A stretch of 64,000 nucleotides of DNA from Bradyrhizobium sp. (lineage in GTDB: Bacteria > Pseudomonadota > Alphaproteobacteria > Rhizobiales > Xanthobacteraceae): NCBI GenBank assembly GCA_028290305.1, contig JAQGKC010000109.1:1-64000 (forward strand), given 5' to 3'. The notes below the pieces were generated by a model. The model worked only from the letters and a program-made list of their open reading frames with translations. It was not told where the DNA came from and did no database searches. Position numbers and translations under genes: made by a program. Positions 44,670 to 54,323 of this stretch are shown here, piece by piece (the first letter of the stretch is position 1; each line of letters begins with the position of its first letter).

Positions 44670-46535
44670 GTGAGCAATTCCGAATCAAATCGGCGCGCTG
44701 CGTTGCGGGTTTCATGGCGCCGTCGCATTCGCGTTTTTGTCTGTGGTGCCCTCGGTTTCGGCCTCTCGGTGGCGACGAATGCCAACACGGTGTCGGCGGA
44801 GCCGAGCTACGCGATCGCCATGCATGGCGCGCCGGCGCTGCCGGCCGATTTCACCCATATGCCCTATGCCAATCCCGATGCGCCAAAGGGTGGCCGGCTG
44901 GTGCAAGGCCTGTCCGGTACCTTTGACAGCCTCAACCCCATGATCGTCAGGGGCCTCGCCCTGCAGCAAATCAGCGGCTTTGTGGTCGAGAGGCTGATGG
45001 CGCGGGGCAATGACGAGGCCTTCACGCTGTACGGTCTGTTGGCAAAGAGCGTGGAAACCGACGATGTCAGGAGCTATGTCACCTTCCATCTCGATCCCAG
45101 GGCGCGTTTCTCCGACGGGCAACCGGTGCTCGCCGAGGATGTGTTGTTTTCATGGACCTTGCTGCGCGACCACGGGCGTCCGAACTATCGCCAATACTAT
45201 TCGAAAGTCGCAAAGGCCGAAGCGCTCGACCCGATCACGGTGCGGTTCGACTTCGGTGGCGCCAACGACCGCGAGCTGCCGCTGATCCTCGGGCTGATGC
45301 CGGTATTGCCCCGGCATGCCACCGATGTTGCGACCTTCGAGGAAACCTCGATGACGGCGCCGGTGGGTTCCGGCCCCTACCGCGTCAGCGCGGTGAAACC
45401 CGGCGCCAGCGTGACGCTGACGCGCAATCCCGACTATTGGGGCCGCGACCTGCCGGTCAATCGCGGCCTGTGGAATTTCGACGAGATCAGGTTCGACTTC
45501 TATCGCGAGGCCAACGGCCAGTTCGAAGCATTCAAGCGCGGCCTTTATGACTTTCGCGTCGAGATCGAGCCGCTGCGCTGGCACGACGGATACGATTTTC
45601 CCGCCGCCCGCAATGGCGAGGTGATCCGCGAGGCCATCAAGACCGGGATGCCGCAACCGTCCGAATTCCTGGTGTTCAACACCCGACATCCGGTCTTTTC
45701 CGACATCCGCGTGCGCCAGGCGTTGACCCTGCTGTTCGATTTCGAATGGATCAACCGCAATTACTTTTTTGGACTGTATGCGCGCACCGCAAGCTTCTTC
45801 GCCGGGTCCGAACTGTCAGCGTACGGCCGCGCCCCCGATGACCGCGAGCGCGAGCTTCTCAAACCGTTCGCATCGCATATCCCGCCCGATATTCTCGATG
45901 GCAGCTATCGGCTTCCCGTCAGCGACGGTTCGGGCCGCGATCGCGCAACGCTGCGCAGCGCGCTGAAATTGTTATCCGCGGCCGGCTACGATCTCGACGG
46001 CACGGTGTTACGGCAGCGTTCGACCAAGGCGCCCCTCACCTTCGAGATCCTGGTGACCACACGCGATCAGGAGCGAATCGCGCTTGCATATCAGCGTGAT
46101 CTGAAGCGCGCCGGCATCGAGGTCTCGGTGCGCGCGGTCGACGCCGTTCAATTCGACCAGCGCCGGCTCGGTTTCGATTTCGACATGATCCAGAACCGCT
46201 GGGACCAGTCGTTATCGCCGGGTAACGAGCAATCGTTCTATTGGGGAAGCGAGGCCGCGGACCACCAAGGCACGCGCAACTACATGGGCGCAAAAGACCC
46301 CGCCATCGACGCCATGATCGCGGCGATGCTGGAGGCGCGGGAGCATCCCGCTTTCGTCTCGGCGGTGCGGACGCTCGATCGGACCCTGATGTCGGGCTTC
46401 TACGCTATCCCGCTGTTTAACGTGCAAGAGCAATGGATCGCGCGCTGGAATCGGGTAGAACGGCCAGACGCCACCGCCTTGACGGGGTATCTCCCGGAAA
46501 CCTGGTGGCACAAGCCAGGCCCTCAAGCGAAGTAA
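44670..46535 (+). CDS. Extracellular solute-binding protein, YejA-like peptide type
   Basis: The product is 621 residues from a GTG. Basic start and signal helix (FVCGALGFGLSVATNANTVSA) precede the large family 5 solute-binding domain: YANPDAPKGGRLVQGL, LLAKSVETDDVRSYVTFHLDP, GSGPYRVSAVKPGASVTLTRNPDYW. It captures peptides, sugars or microcin-like compounds in the periplasm. No permease genes follow; instead a degenerate adenylate-forming gene starts 4 bases later, possibly translationally linked. Confidence 0.9.
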   Translation: MSNSESNRRAALRVSWRRRIRVFVCGALGFGLSVATNANTVSAEPSYAIAMHGAPALPADFTHMPYANPDAPKGGRLVQGLSGTFDSLNPMIVRGLALQQISGFVVERLMARGNDEAFTLYGLLAKSVETDDVRSYVTFHLDPRARFSDGQPVLAEDVLFSWTLLRDHGRPNYRQYYSKVAKAEALDPITVRFDFGGANDRELPLILGLMPVLPRHATDVATFEETSMTAPVGSGPYRVSAVKPGASVTLTRNPDYWGRDLPVNRGLWNFDEIRFDFYREANGQFEAFKRGLYDFRVEIEPLRWHDGYDFPAARNGEVIREAIKTGMPQPSEFLVFNTRHPVFSDIRVRQALTLLFDFEWINRNYFFGLYARTASFFAGSELSAYGRAPDDRERELLKPFASHIPPDILDGSYRLPVSDGSGRDRATLRSALKLLSAAGYDLDGTVLRQRSTKAPLTFEILVTTRDQERIALAYQRDLKRAGIEVSVRAVDAVQFDQRRLGFDFDMIQNRWDQSLSPGNEQSFYWGSEAADHQGTRNYMGAKDPAIDAMIAAMLEAREHPAFVSAVRTLDRTLMSGFYAIPLFNVQEQWIARWNRVERPDATALTGYLPETWWHKPGPQAK

Positions 46536-46539
46536 TCCC

Positions 46540-48042
46540 GTGATCCAGACCAGCATATCGCCGACGCTCGACGGACTGTTTCGACGGATCCTGGCGCGCC
46601 AGCCGGATGAGCCGGCGCTGCTCGATCCGCTCAACAAGCAGCGCATCATGGGCCAACCGCCAAAACGCCTGACATTCGCAGAGGCCGATCGGGCGATCTC
46701 CGCGCTGGCGGCTCATTTCATCGAAGCGGGGTTGCCGGCTAATTCCGTCATCGCGGTTCAACTGCCGAACACCGTCGAATTCATGCTGACGGTGCTTGCC
46801 GCGCATCGCGCCGGGCTGATTGTCGCCTTGCTTCCGCTGCTCTGGCGACAGGCGGAATTGACGGTGGCGCTCAATCGCACCGGCGCCCGGGCGATTGTGA
46901 CCGCGAGCAAGATCGACGGCGTCAGCCATGCCGACCTCGCGATGAACGCGGCGGCCGAGGCATTTTCGATTCGCCATGTCTGCGGCTTCGGCAATGACTT
47001 GCCCGAAGGCATGGCCTCGCTCGACCATGCCTTGGCCGAAAAATCCGCCACCACACGCGTCGTCACGCAGGATGGCCGCAGGGCGGCGATCATCTCTTTC
47101 GACGTGACGGCAGATGGTTTTCGCGCGGTACCGCGCACCCATCTTAATCTGATCGCCGGCGGCCTCGCCGTTTTCCTCGAAAGCGACGTGCCGCAGGGCG
47201 CGACTGTCATATCGGCATTCGCGCCGTCGTCGTTCGCAGGCCTCACCTCATCGCTACTGGTCTGGCTGCTGTCCGGCGGAACCCTTGCGCTGCATCATCC
47301 GTTCGACGGCGACGTGCTTGAGCAACAGATCAACGACGATTCCTGCGACACGCTGATCGCCCCGGCGCAACTGGCGTTGCGATTGGCTGAGAGCGATATG
47401 CCGGCGCGCATGCCGACATTGCGCAATGTGATCGGTCTCTGGCGCACGCCGGAGCAGATTGCATCGTCACCGCTCTGGACCATCCCACACGTCACGCTGA
47501 CGGACGTCTATCTGTTCGGCGAAGCCGGATTGTTCGGCGCCTGCCGTGCCGCTGACGGCGCGCCGGTGCCGATCCTGCCCGGGCCCCATGGCGCACCGCG
47601 CGACGTCGCGGGTTCGTCGATCGCTGGCGAGACCCTGATCACGCCAAGGGGAACGCTGGCGTTGCGGGGACCGATGGTTTCGGTGGCGGCCTACGCGCCC
47701 CCCGCCGCACCGAGCGATTCGCTGGTGGCGCAACCGACGCGCGATTATGTCGATACCGACTATGCCGCGCGGCTCGACCGTTCGACCGGCGCGATCTGCA
47801 TCACCGCACCGCCCTCGAGCATCATGGCCGTCGGCGGCTACCGGTTTTTGTCGCAGGACTTGCAGGAATGGGCCAAGCGGCTTGGACAGGGCGCGCTGCT
47901 GACGGCACTTCCCGACCGGTTGAGCGGCTACCGCCTTGCCGGACGCGCCCAGGACAATGCCCGCGCACGGGACGCGCTTGGAGAACTCGGGCTTAACCCG
48001 CTGATGGTGGAAGCATTTCGCGATCGGACGAGTCCGACCTGA
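46540..48042 (+). CDS. Adenylate-forming (AMP-binding) protein with degenerate active site
   Basis: The product is 500 residues. The N-terminal ANL fold is recognisable: LTFAEADRAISALAAHFIE, VAVQLPNTVEFMLTVLAAHRAGLIVALLP. The phosphate-binding loop T-S-G-T-T-G-x-P-K is replaced by SFDVTADGFRAVPRTHLNL (~186-204); the YGxTE motif appears as YLFGEAGL. The C-terminal part has no clear catalytic lysine or hinge sequence. It therefore probably binds a ligand without adenylation, or acts on an unusual substrate. It starts 4 bases after the binding-protein stop. Confidence 0.7.
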   Translation: MIQTSISPTLDGLFRRILARQPDEPALLDPLNKQRIMGQPPKRLTFAEADRAISALAAHFIEAGLPANSVIAVQLPNTVEFMLTVLAAHRAGLIVALLPLLWRQAELTVALNRTGARAIVTASKIDGVSHADLAMNAAAEAFSIRHVCGFGNDLPEGMASLDHALAEKSATTRVVTQDGRRAAIISFDVTADGFRAVPRTHLNLIAGGLAVFLESDVPQGATVISAFAPSSFAGLTSSLLVWLLSGGTLALHHPFDGDVLEQQINDDSCDTLIAPAQLALRLAESDMPARMPTLRNVIGLWRTPEQIASSPLWTIPHVTLTDVYLFGEAGLFGACRAADGAPVPILPGPHGAPRDVAGSSIAGETLITPRGTLALRGPMVSVAAYAPPAAPSDSLVAQPTRDYVDTDYAARLDRSTGAICITAPPSSIMAVGGYRFLSQDLQEWAKRLGQGALLTALPDRLSGYRLAGRAQDNARARDALGELGLNPLMVEAFRDRTSPT

Positions 48043-48129
48043 TTGAAATCTGACGATTGCGTTGACGCGGCATTAAGGCCCGCAAACTAGGATCCCGCGC
48101 TCAATCGATCGCGTTGGTCCGAATTCCAA

Positions 48130-49362
48130 ATGTCACAGCAAGGCCCGATCATCGCCGTGTCGACCGCCGAGCGGCCGTCGTTCGCGGCCGCGCTTGACGA
48201 TGCAAAGATATTTCCGATCATCGACACAACCTGGGCCGACGCGGCGCACGCCGTCGAGCAGTTGCAGCCGGCCGCCGTTCTCGTCGCGACGTCCGGGAAC
48301 GTTGAGCATGACTTCGCGGCGTTAGCGAAACAGATCGCCGCACAACAGCCTTATCTGCCGCTGATCGCCGTCGATCCCCAGACATCGCTGCCCGAAAACG
48401 CCATTCCATTTTCGCAAAACGATGGCAATTTCGATCGCCTGATAGCGCGCCTGCGCGCGGCGCTGCGTGTCAGGACGCTGCATGCCACCGTGATGCGCCG
48501 GCTTGACGAGGACCCGGCGGCGCGACCGCCCCTGACCGACGCAGATCCCGTTCGCGACGCCACCGTGCTGCTGATCGGCCGTGGCGCGGCCTACCCTTCG
48601 CTTTCCGTCTCGCTGGGTGAGCGGATGGGGGTCGTCGGCGCGCTCAGCATCGAAGCCGCGGCGAAACATCTCAACGCGCGCGACATCGACGGTATTGTCC
48701 TCGGCGAAGGTTTCAGCGCGCGCGTGGTGGATGCGTTCCTCACGGTGCTGGCTGAGGATGCGCGCTTCCGCAACCTGCCAGTGGTGGTGACGTCGGAAGG
48801 CGTAACGCCGGCCTATGATCTGCCAAATCTCGAAATCATATCCGGCGCTCCCGAACGCGTCGCCGCCAACGCATCGCCGCTGATCCGCCAGCATGCCCTC
48901 GAAGCGCATTTGAGTCGAATGCTGCGGTCGATCGATGCCGACGGCCTGCTCGATCCGCGCACCGGCCTGCTCACATCGACCGCCTTCAACCGCGATTTCG
49001 CCACGGCGGTCTATCAGACGCTATCGCGCGGCGGCGGCTTGTCGCTGGCTCGCTTTGCCTTCGATTCAGCCCATCCGCGCGCGCAACTCGACGGCGCGCG
49101 GATCATCAGCCGTTTGATGCGGCAAATGGATTTCGGCGCCGTCTACGAGGACGGGTCTGTTATCGTGGTGTTCGCCGAGACCGATTTGCGCACCGCCCAT
49201 ATGATTGCGCGGCGGCTTTCCGCCGTGATGCGTCACACCACCCATGGTAAACGCGATACGCGGTCGGAGCCGGTCGTTACGCTCGCGACCATGCTGCCAT
49301 CGGATTCCGCGAAATCGCTGCTGGCGCGGCTCTACGACGAAGCCCGCCGCGCCGCGTCGTGA
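48130..49362 (+). CDS. Receiver-like/degenerate GGDEF regulatory protein
   Basis: The product is 410 residues. Two receiver-like modules (~1-125 and ~140-255, with VLLIGRGAAYPSLSVSLGERMG and GIVLGEGFSARVVDAFLTVLA) are followed by a GGDEF-like domain (~270-405). That domain keeps the DPRTGLLTSTAFNRDF opening and the YEDGSVIVVFAET strand, but the G-G-D/E-E-F signature is gone (MDFGAVYEDGS). So it cannot make cyclic di-GMP in the usual way and may act as a receptor or scaffold. No ribosome site is obvious. Confidence 0.72.
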   Translation: MSQQGPIIAVSTAERPSFAAALDDAKIFPIIDTTWADAAHAVEQLQPAAVLVATSGNVEHDFAALAKQIAAQQPYLPLIAVDPQTSLPENAIPFSQNDGNFDRLIARLRAALRVRTLHATVMRRLDEDPAARPPLTDADPVRDATVLLIGRGAAYPSLSVSLGERMGVVGALSIEAAAKHLNARDIDGIVLGEGFSARVVDAFLTVLAEDARFRNLPVVVTSEGVTPAYDLPNLEIISGAPERVAANASPLIRQHALEAHLSRMLRSIDADGLLDPRTGLLTSTAFNRDFATAVYQTLSRGGGLSLARFAFDSAHPRAQLDGARIISRLMRQMDFGAVYEDGSVIVVFAETDLRTAHMIARRLSAVMRHTTHGKRDTRSEPVVTLATMLPSDSAKSLLARLYDEARRAAS

Positions 49363-49374
49363 CGTTCAAACCCG

Positions 49375-49454
49375 GTCATTGCGAGGAGCGCTAGCGATGA
49401 AGCAATCCAATCTGCACTTGTGGCTCTGGATTGCTTCGCTTCGCTCGCAATGAC
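49375..49454. repeat. REP-like palindromic element, copy 1
   Basis: Begins GTCATTGCGAGGAGCG and AAGCAATCCA, ends TGGATTGCTTCGCTTCGCTC and GCAATGAC: imperfect inverted arms around a ~15-base spacer. It lies between the GGDEF-like gene and the convergent mfd end. Two further copies occur at 53417 and 56985. Confidence 0.85.
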
Positions 49455-49455
49455 G

Positions 49456-52400
49456 TCAAGCCGCCTTGCGGTTCTCGGCGAGATTGGCGAGCTGGCGCAG
49501 GATTTCGGTGGTGCCGGCCAAACGTTCCTCCGGCGTCTCCCATTCCTGGAAGAACACCACCTTCATGTCCGGCCGCACCTTCGCCGCCTGGCCGTGCTGG
49601 CGGATGAAATAGACCAGACGGTCCGGCTGCGCGAATTTGTTGTCGCGGAACGTGATCACAACGCCCTTCGGCCCGGCATCGACTTTCTCGACATTGGCGC
49701 GGCGGCAGTAGCCCTTGATCGCGGCGATCTTGAAGAGATAGCGCACCTCGTCCGGCAACACACCGAAGCGGTCGCGCAGTTCGGCGGCAAAATTATCAAT
49801 CTCGTCGTCGGTGTCGAGATCGGCCAGCCGCCGGTACAGTGACAACCGCACCGCGAGGTCGGCGACGTAATCCTCCGGAATCAACACGGGCATGCCGACG
49901 GTGATCTGCGGCGACCAGCGATCCGCCGCCGGTTCGGCGACGCCGGCCTTGAGGTTGAGGATCGCCTCCTCCAGCATCGATTGATAGAGCTCGAAGCCGA
50001 CTTCCTTGATATGCCCCGACTGCTCCTCGCCGAGCAGATTGCCGGCGCCGCGGATGTCCAGGTCATGCGACGCCAACTGGAATCCGGCGCCCAGCGTCTC
50101 CAGCGATTGCAGCACCTTCAACCGCCGCTCGGCCTGGGCGGTGATCTTCTGTTGCGCCGGCAGCGTGAACAGCGCATAGGCGCGCAGCTTCGAGCGCCCT
50201 ACCCGGCCGCGCAGTTGATAAAGTTGCGCCAGCCCGAACATGTCGGCGCGATGCACGATCAGCGTATTGGCGGTGGGAATATCGAGGCCGGACTCGATGA
50301 TCGTGGTCGAGAGCAAGATATCGTATTTGCCGTCATAGAACGCCGACATGATGTCCTCGATCACGGTCGGCGGCATCTGTCCATGCGCGACCGCGACCTT
50401 CATCTCCGGCACATTCTTGTCGAGAAAGTCTTTCACGCCGGCGAGATCTTCAATGCGCGGCACCACATAGAACGCCTGTCCGCCGCGATAGCGTTCGCGC
50501 AACAGCGCCTCGCGAATCATAAGCGGATCGTGCGGCGCCACGAAGGTGCGAACTGCCAGACGATCGACCGGCGGCGAAGCGATGATCGAGAGATCGCGCA
50601 CGCCCGTCAGCGCCAGTTGCAGCGTGCGCGGGATCGGCGTTGCGCTCAGCGTCAGCACGTGCACCTCGGCCCGCAGCGCCTTCAGGCGTTCCTTGTGGCT
50701 GACGCCGAAATGCTGCTCTTCGTCGACGATCACAAGACCGAGATCCCTGAACTTGATCGACTTGCCGAGCAGCGCATGGGTGCCGACCACGATATCGACA
50801 TTGCCGTCGCTAAGGTTTTTCTTGACCTGCGTCAGCTCCTTCGGCGCGATCAGGCGGGAGGCCTGAGCGACATTGACCGGAAAGCCGCGAAACCGCTCGG
50901 CGAAGGTTCTGCTGTGCTGCCGCGCCAGCAAGGTGGTTGGCACCACGACGGCGACCTGTTTGCCATCCAATGCGACCGCGAAAGCCGCGCGCAGCGCCAC
51001 CTCGGTCTTGCCGAATCCAACGTCGCCGCAGATCAGCCGATCCATCGGACGACCGCTTTCGAGGTCCTTCAGCGTGGCGTTGATCGCGCCCAGTTGATCC
51101 TCGGTTTCCTCGTAGGGGAAGCGCGCGCAGAACTCGTCATAGACGTGCGGCTGTACCGGCATTTTCGGCGCCTCGTGGAGGTGCCGTTCGGCGGCAATCT
51201 TGATGAGTTCGCCGGCGATCTCGCGGATGCGGTTCTTCAGCTTGGCCTTGCGCGCCTGCCAGCCGCTGCCGCCTAACCGGTCCAGTTCGACATGGGCGTG
51301 ATCGGAGCCGTAGCGCGACAGCAGTTCGATATTCTCGACCGGCAGGAACAGCTTGGTGTCGGCTGCGTAATGCAGCTCAAGGCAGTCGTGCGGCGCGCCG
51401 GCCACTTCGACCGTCTGCAAACCGACGAACCGGCCGATACCATGCTCGACATGGACCACGAGATCGCCGGCGGCGAGACTGGTGACTTCGGAGATGAAAT
51501 TGTCGAGCTTGCGGCTGGCCTTGCGCGGCCGCACCAGCCGGTCGCCGAGGATGTCCTGTTCGCTGATGACAGCGACATTGTCGGTCTCGAAACCGGATTC
51601 CATGCCGACCACCGCCAGCATGGCTTCGTTGCGCGGCGTGGCCTGCACCGTGCGCCAGGTGTTGACGCTGGTCAGATTGAGCAGCTTGTGATCGCGCAGC
51701 ATGCTGCCCATGCGATCGCGCGAGCCCTCGCTCCACAGCGCAATCACCACTTTCTTGCGCTGGGCTTGTAACGCCAGGACATGCGCGACGACCGCTTCGA
51801 ACACGTTGATCGAGGTATCGGCGCGCTCCGGCGTGAAATTGCGCCCTTGCCGCGCGCCCGCATCGACCACGCCGGCGCTGCCGTCCGGCACCGCAAACGG
51901 GGTGAGCCGCGCCAGTGCCGCTTCATCCAGGCGTCTGGTCCACTCGTCTTCCGTCAGGTAGAGCCGGTCGGGCGGCAAAGGCTTGTAGATTGCGCCGCCG
52001 CCCGGATGTTCCATCGCTTCGCGCCGCGCTTCATAGTAATCGGCGATCTGCTTAAAGCGTTCACGCGCGGCATCCTCGCTTTGTGGTTCGATCGCCACCG
52101 GCGCGTCGCCGAGATAATCGAACAGCGTATCCATCCGCTCCTGGAACAGCGGCAGCCAATGCTCCATCCCGGGATGGCGGCGGCCTTCGCTCACCGCTTC
52201 GTAGAGCGGATCGTCGCGCTCCGGCGCGCCGAACGCTGCGACATAGCCCATTCGAAAGCGCCGGATGGTCTCGGTGACCAGTTGAAATTCCGAAATCGGA
52301 ACCAGATCGAGCGAGCGCATGTCCAGCATCGTGCGCTGCGTCTCCGCATCGAAGCTGCGGATCGACTCCAGCGTATCGCCGAAAAAATCGAATCGGACGG

Positions 52401-52974
52401 GTTGATCGAGTCCGGCCGGAAACAGATCGAGAATGCCGCCGCGGATCGCGTATTCGCCGGGCTCGCGCACGGTGGAGGAACGGTTGTAGCCGTTGTGTTC
52501 CAGCCACGACACGATGGAATCCATCGGCACGACATGACCGGGCGCCACCGACAGCGCTTGCGCCGCAATGACATCGCGCGCCGGCACCCGCTGCACGATG
52601 GCATTCACGGTGGTCAGCACGATCAGTGGCTTGTCGCTGCCGGCAAGCCGCGCCAGCCGGGCCAGCGTGGTCAGCCGTTGCGCCAGGATGCCGCCATGCG
52701 GCGATACCCGGTCATAAGGCTGGCAGTCCCAGGCCGGGAATTGCATCACCGGCAAATCCGGCGCGAAAAACTCCAGCGCCCGCGCCAATTGCTGCATCCG
52801 CGGGCCGTCGCGGCAGACCACGGCGAGGCTGATCGCCGGAGGCTTCGGTCGCGCCGCCACCGCGCGCGCCAGGTCCGAAATAACGAGGCCTTCCGCGCCC
52901 TCGGCGACATTGGCAAAGGTCAGCGCACGGCCGGGGGCAAGTAATTGCGCAGGCGATTGTACTGGCGACTTCAT
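49456..52974 (-). CDS. mfd: Transcription-repair coupling factor Mfd
   Basis: The product is 1172 residues. An N-terminal UvrB-like part, an RNA polymerase-interacting CarD-type region (LVVHVEHGIGRFVGLQTVEV), a RecG-like helicase with Walker A GDVGFGKT (~650) and DEEQHFG (~749), and a C-terminal TRCF domain are in order. It removes RNA polymerase stalled at lesions and recruits UvrA. Its ATG overlaps the sdhE stop by 4 bases, so sdhE and mfd are cotranscribed. Confidence 0.97.
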   Translation of the reverse strand: MKSPVQSPAQLLAPGRALTFANVAEGAEGLVISDLARAVAARPKPPAISLAVVCRDGPRMQQLARALEFFAPDLPVMQFPAWDCQPYDRVSPHGGILAQRLTTLARLARLAGSDKPLIVLTTVNAIVQRVPARDVIAAQALSVAPGHVVPMDSIVSWLEHNGYNRSSTVREPGEYAIRGGILDLFPAGLDQPVRFDFFGDTLESIRSFDAETQRTMLDMRSLDLVPISEFQLVTETIRRFRMGYVAAFGAPERDDPLYEAVSEGRRHPGMEHWLPLFQERMDTLFDYLGDAPVAIEPQSEDAARERFKQIADYYEARREAMEHPGGGAIYKPLPPDRLYLTEDEWTRRLDEAALARLTPFAVPDGSAGVVDAGARQGRNFTPERADTSINVFEAVVAHVLALQAQRKKVVIALWSEGSRDRMGSMLRDHKLLNLTSVNTWRTVQATPRNEAMLAVVGMESGFETDNVAVISEQDILGDRLVRPRKASRKLDNFISEVTSLAAGDLVVHVEHGIGRFVGLQTVEVAGAPHDCLELHYAADTKLFLPVENIELLSRYGSDHAHVELDRLGGSGWQARKAKLKNRIREIAGELIKIAAERHLHEAPKMPVQPHVYDEFCARFPYEETEDQLGAINATLKDLESGRPMDRLICGDVGFGKTEVALRAAFAVALDGKQVAVVVPTTLLARQHSRTFAERFRGFPVNVAQASRLIAPKELTQVKKNLSDGNVDIVVGTHALLGKSIKFRDLGLVIVDEEQHFGVSHKERLKALRAEVHVLTLSATPIPRTLQLALTGVRDLSIIASPPVDRLAVRTFVAPHDPLMIREALLRERYRGGQAFYVVPRIEDLAGVKDFLDKNVPEMKVAVAHGQMPPTVIEDIMSAFYDGKYDILLSTTIIESGLDIPTANTLIVHRADMFGLAQLYQLRGRVGRSKLRAYALFTLPAQQKITAQAERRLKVLQSLETLGAGFQLASHDLDIRGAGNLLGEEQSGHIKEVGFELYQSMLEEAILNLKAGVAEPAADRWSPQITVGMPVLIPEDYVADLAVRLSLYRRLADLDTDDEIDNFAAELRDRFGVLPDEVRYLFKIAAIKGYCRRANVEKVDAGPKGVVITFRDNKFAQPDRLVYFIRQHGQAAKVRPDMKVVFFQEWETPEERLAGTTEILRQLANLAENRKAA

Positions 52975-53261
52975 GCGTCGTGATCCGCCACTCGAAACGA
53001 CTTGATACGCTCGAACAGGCCGTTGGGATATTCCGGCGCCAGCGCAACCTTGCCGGTCAGCGCCGCATACAGATCGGGATCGGGCACCTCGATCAGATGC
53101 TCCAATTGAGCCAATTCATCTTCTGCGAGGTTTCCGATCTCGGAATCCGCAAACCGGCCAAGAATGAGATCCATCTCGCGGGTGCCGCGATGCCAGCAGC
53201 GAAACAATAGCCGCTTGCGGCGGTCATCCAGGCCGCCGCTCGATCGTGTCGATCCCGTCAT
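52971..53261 (-). CDS. sdhE: Succinate dehydrogenase assembly factor SdhE
   Basis: The product is 96 residues. The family signature R-G-x-R-E-M-D reads HRGTREMDLILGRFAD (~25-40), followed by acidic helices (EDELAQLEHLIEVPDPDLY). It attaches FAD to the flavoprotein subunit of succinate dehydrogenase. Overlap with mfd by 4 bases is the usual alphaproteobacterial arrangement. Confidence 0.95.
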   Translation of the reverse strand: MTGSTRSSGGLDDRRKRLLFRCWHRGTREMDLILGRFADSEIGNLAEDELAQLEHLIEVPDPDLYAALTGKVALAPEYPNGLFERIKSFRVADHDA

Positions 53262-53416
53262 TTACCGATTCCTATCCGAACGCCAAAAGCCCGGACGTGC
53301 CGGGCGGGGTTGATATAGCGTCGGGTTCAGCGAATGTCAGTAGCTGTTCGCCTGTAAAATCACATTTCAAACAGCCAGGAAAACTTTCAAACCGTCGTTT
53401 GCGAGCCACCAAGATC

Positions 53417-53499
53417 GTCATTGCGAGCGAAGCGAAGCAATCCATACCGCAACAAGAAAGAAAGCTGGATTGCTTCGTCGCTTCGCTCCTCGCAATGAC
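53417..53499. repeat. REP-like palindromic element, copy 2
   Basis: Opens GTCATTGCGAGCGAAGCGAAG and closes TGGATTGCTTCGTCGCTTCG, CTCCTCGCAATGAC. The arms are imperfect inverted repeats around a ~25-base spacer. Same family as the copies at 49375 and 56985. Confidence 0.87.
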
Positions 53500-54057
53500 G
53501 TCACCCCGATTTCAAACACACGTTCACGCCCGCGGCGCGAGACGCCCGAGCTTTGCCTAAACCATTCGCCCCAAGGAGGGCGTGGGAAATGCCGGGTGCC
53601 CGCTGCACCCGCAGCCTCGTGCGCAAAGTGTAGTAAAGCACACGAGTGTCGTCACCACGAGTTCACCGGAACACCCGGCATTCCCGCACGCAATGGTTTT
53701 AACGGCTTATTTCGTGCTCTCCCCGGCGACGAATTCATCTTCGTCACCGTCGTTGACGGATAAGCTTGCCCAAAGCCCGGTCGGGCCGATGGGCCTCCGC
53801 CAACTTGACACCAGCAACGGGTGCCAGGACCACACGGCTTTGCCGTCCGCAGCTATCGCCGTTCGTCCGCGCGCTGGTGATCGCTCACAGGCTCCTGAGA
53901 ACCCGCCCTGCCATCCCGTTGCGCGCCCGACGCAGCCCGCGTCCACCGCATCCCGCCCCGCGTCCGTGGCGATCGCGATACGCCCCTCGAGTGGGACGAG
54001 ACAGCGGCGGATATGGAGGTGATTTGGGTCAGCGGAGAAAAGAAATATTTTTGCAGA

Positions 54058-54073
54058 GGGGCTGGACAGCCCC
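54058..54073. repeat. Short hairpin in the repeat-rich insert
   Basis: GGGGCTG and CAGCCCC pair around a two-base spacer. It lies near the right end of the unexplained block and may mark its boundary. Confidence 0.4.
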
Positions 54074-54323
54074 ATTCGGCGGAAGCCTGTCGGGCAAATC
54101 ACATCCGACGAAGGCAGCGGCTGGCGCGTTTTTTGGTGCGACCCGCCGCGAAGATACCACGGAAATTAAGTCGTACATCCAAGCATTACATAGGTTGCAT
54201 ACGGACCTGCCTTTTTCATCGTCGATACCAAGCTCACGAGCGGTTTGCTGGAACCCCGCGCCATTATGTTTTGTGATCGGATCGTAAGCGCGGTTTGACC
54301 GGCAAACATGTCATGGCCGCCGG

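Larger units (their letters stand above)
53262..54323. other. 1.06-kb stretch without an intact gene (repeat-rich insert)
   Basis: From 53262 the stretch holds a REP-like copy (53417-53499), then about 560 bases (roughly 53545-54110) of even G+C content where short open frames rich in Ser, Pro, Thr and Arg occur on several frames without family resemblance. A short hairpin is at 54058-54073. I associate this sequence type with repeated non-coding blocks seen in Bradyrhizobium genomes, often mis-annotated as short ORFs, but cannot confirm it here. No transposase or terminal repeats were seen. Confidence 0.5.

Noticed and set aside
53582..54022. 146-residue plus-strand open frame in the repeat-rich insert
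   Set aside because: Ser/Pro/Thr-rich low-complexity translation in several overlapping frames, no ribosome site, no family; likely a by-product of a repeated non-coding block.
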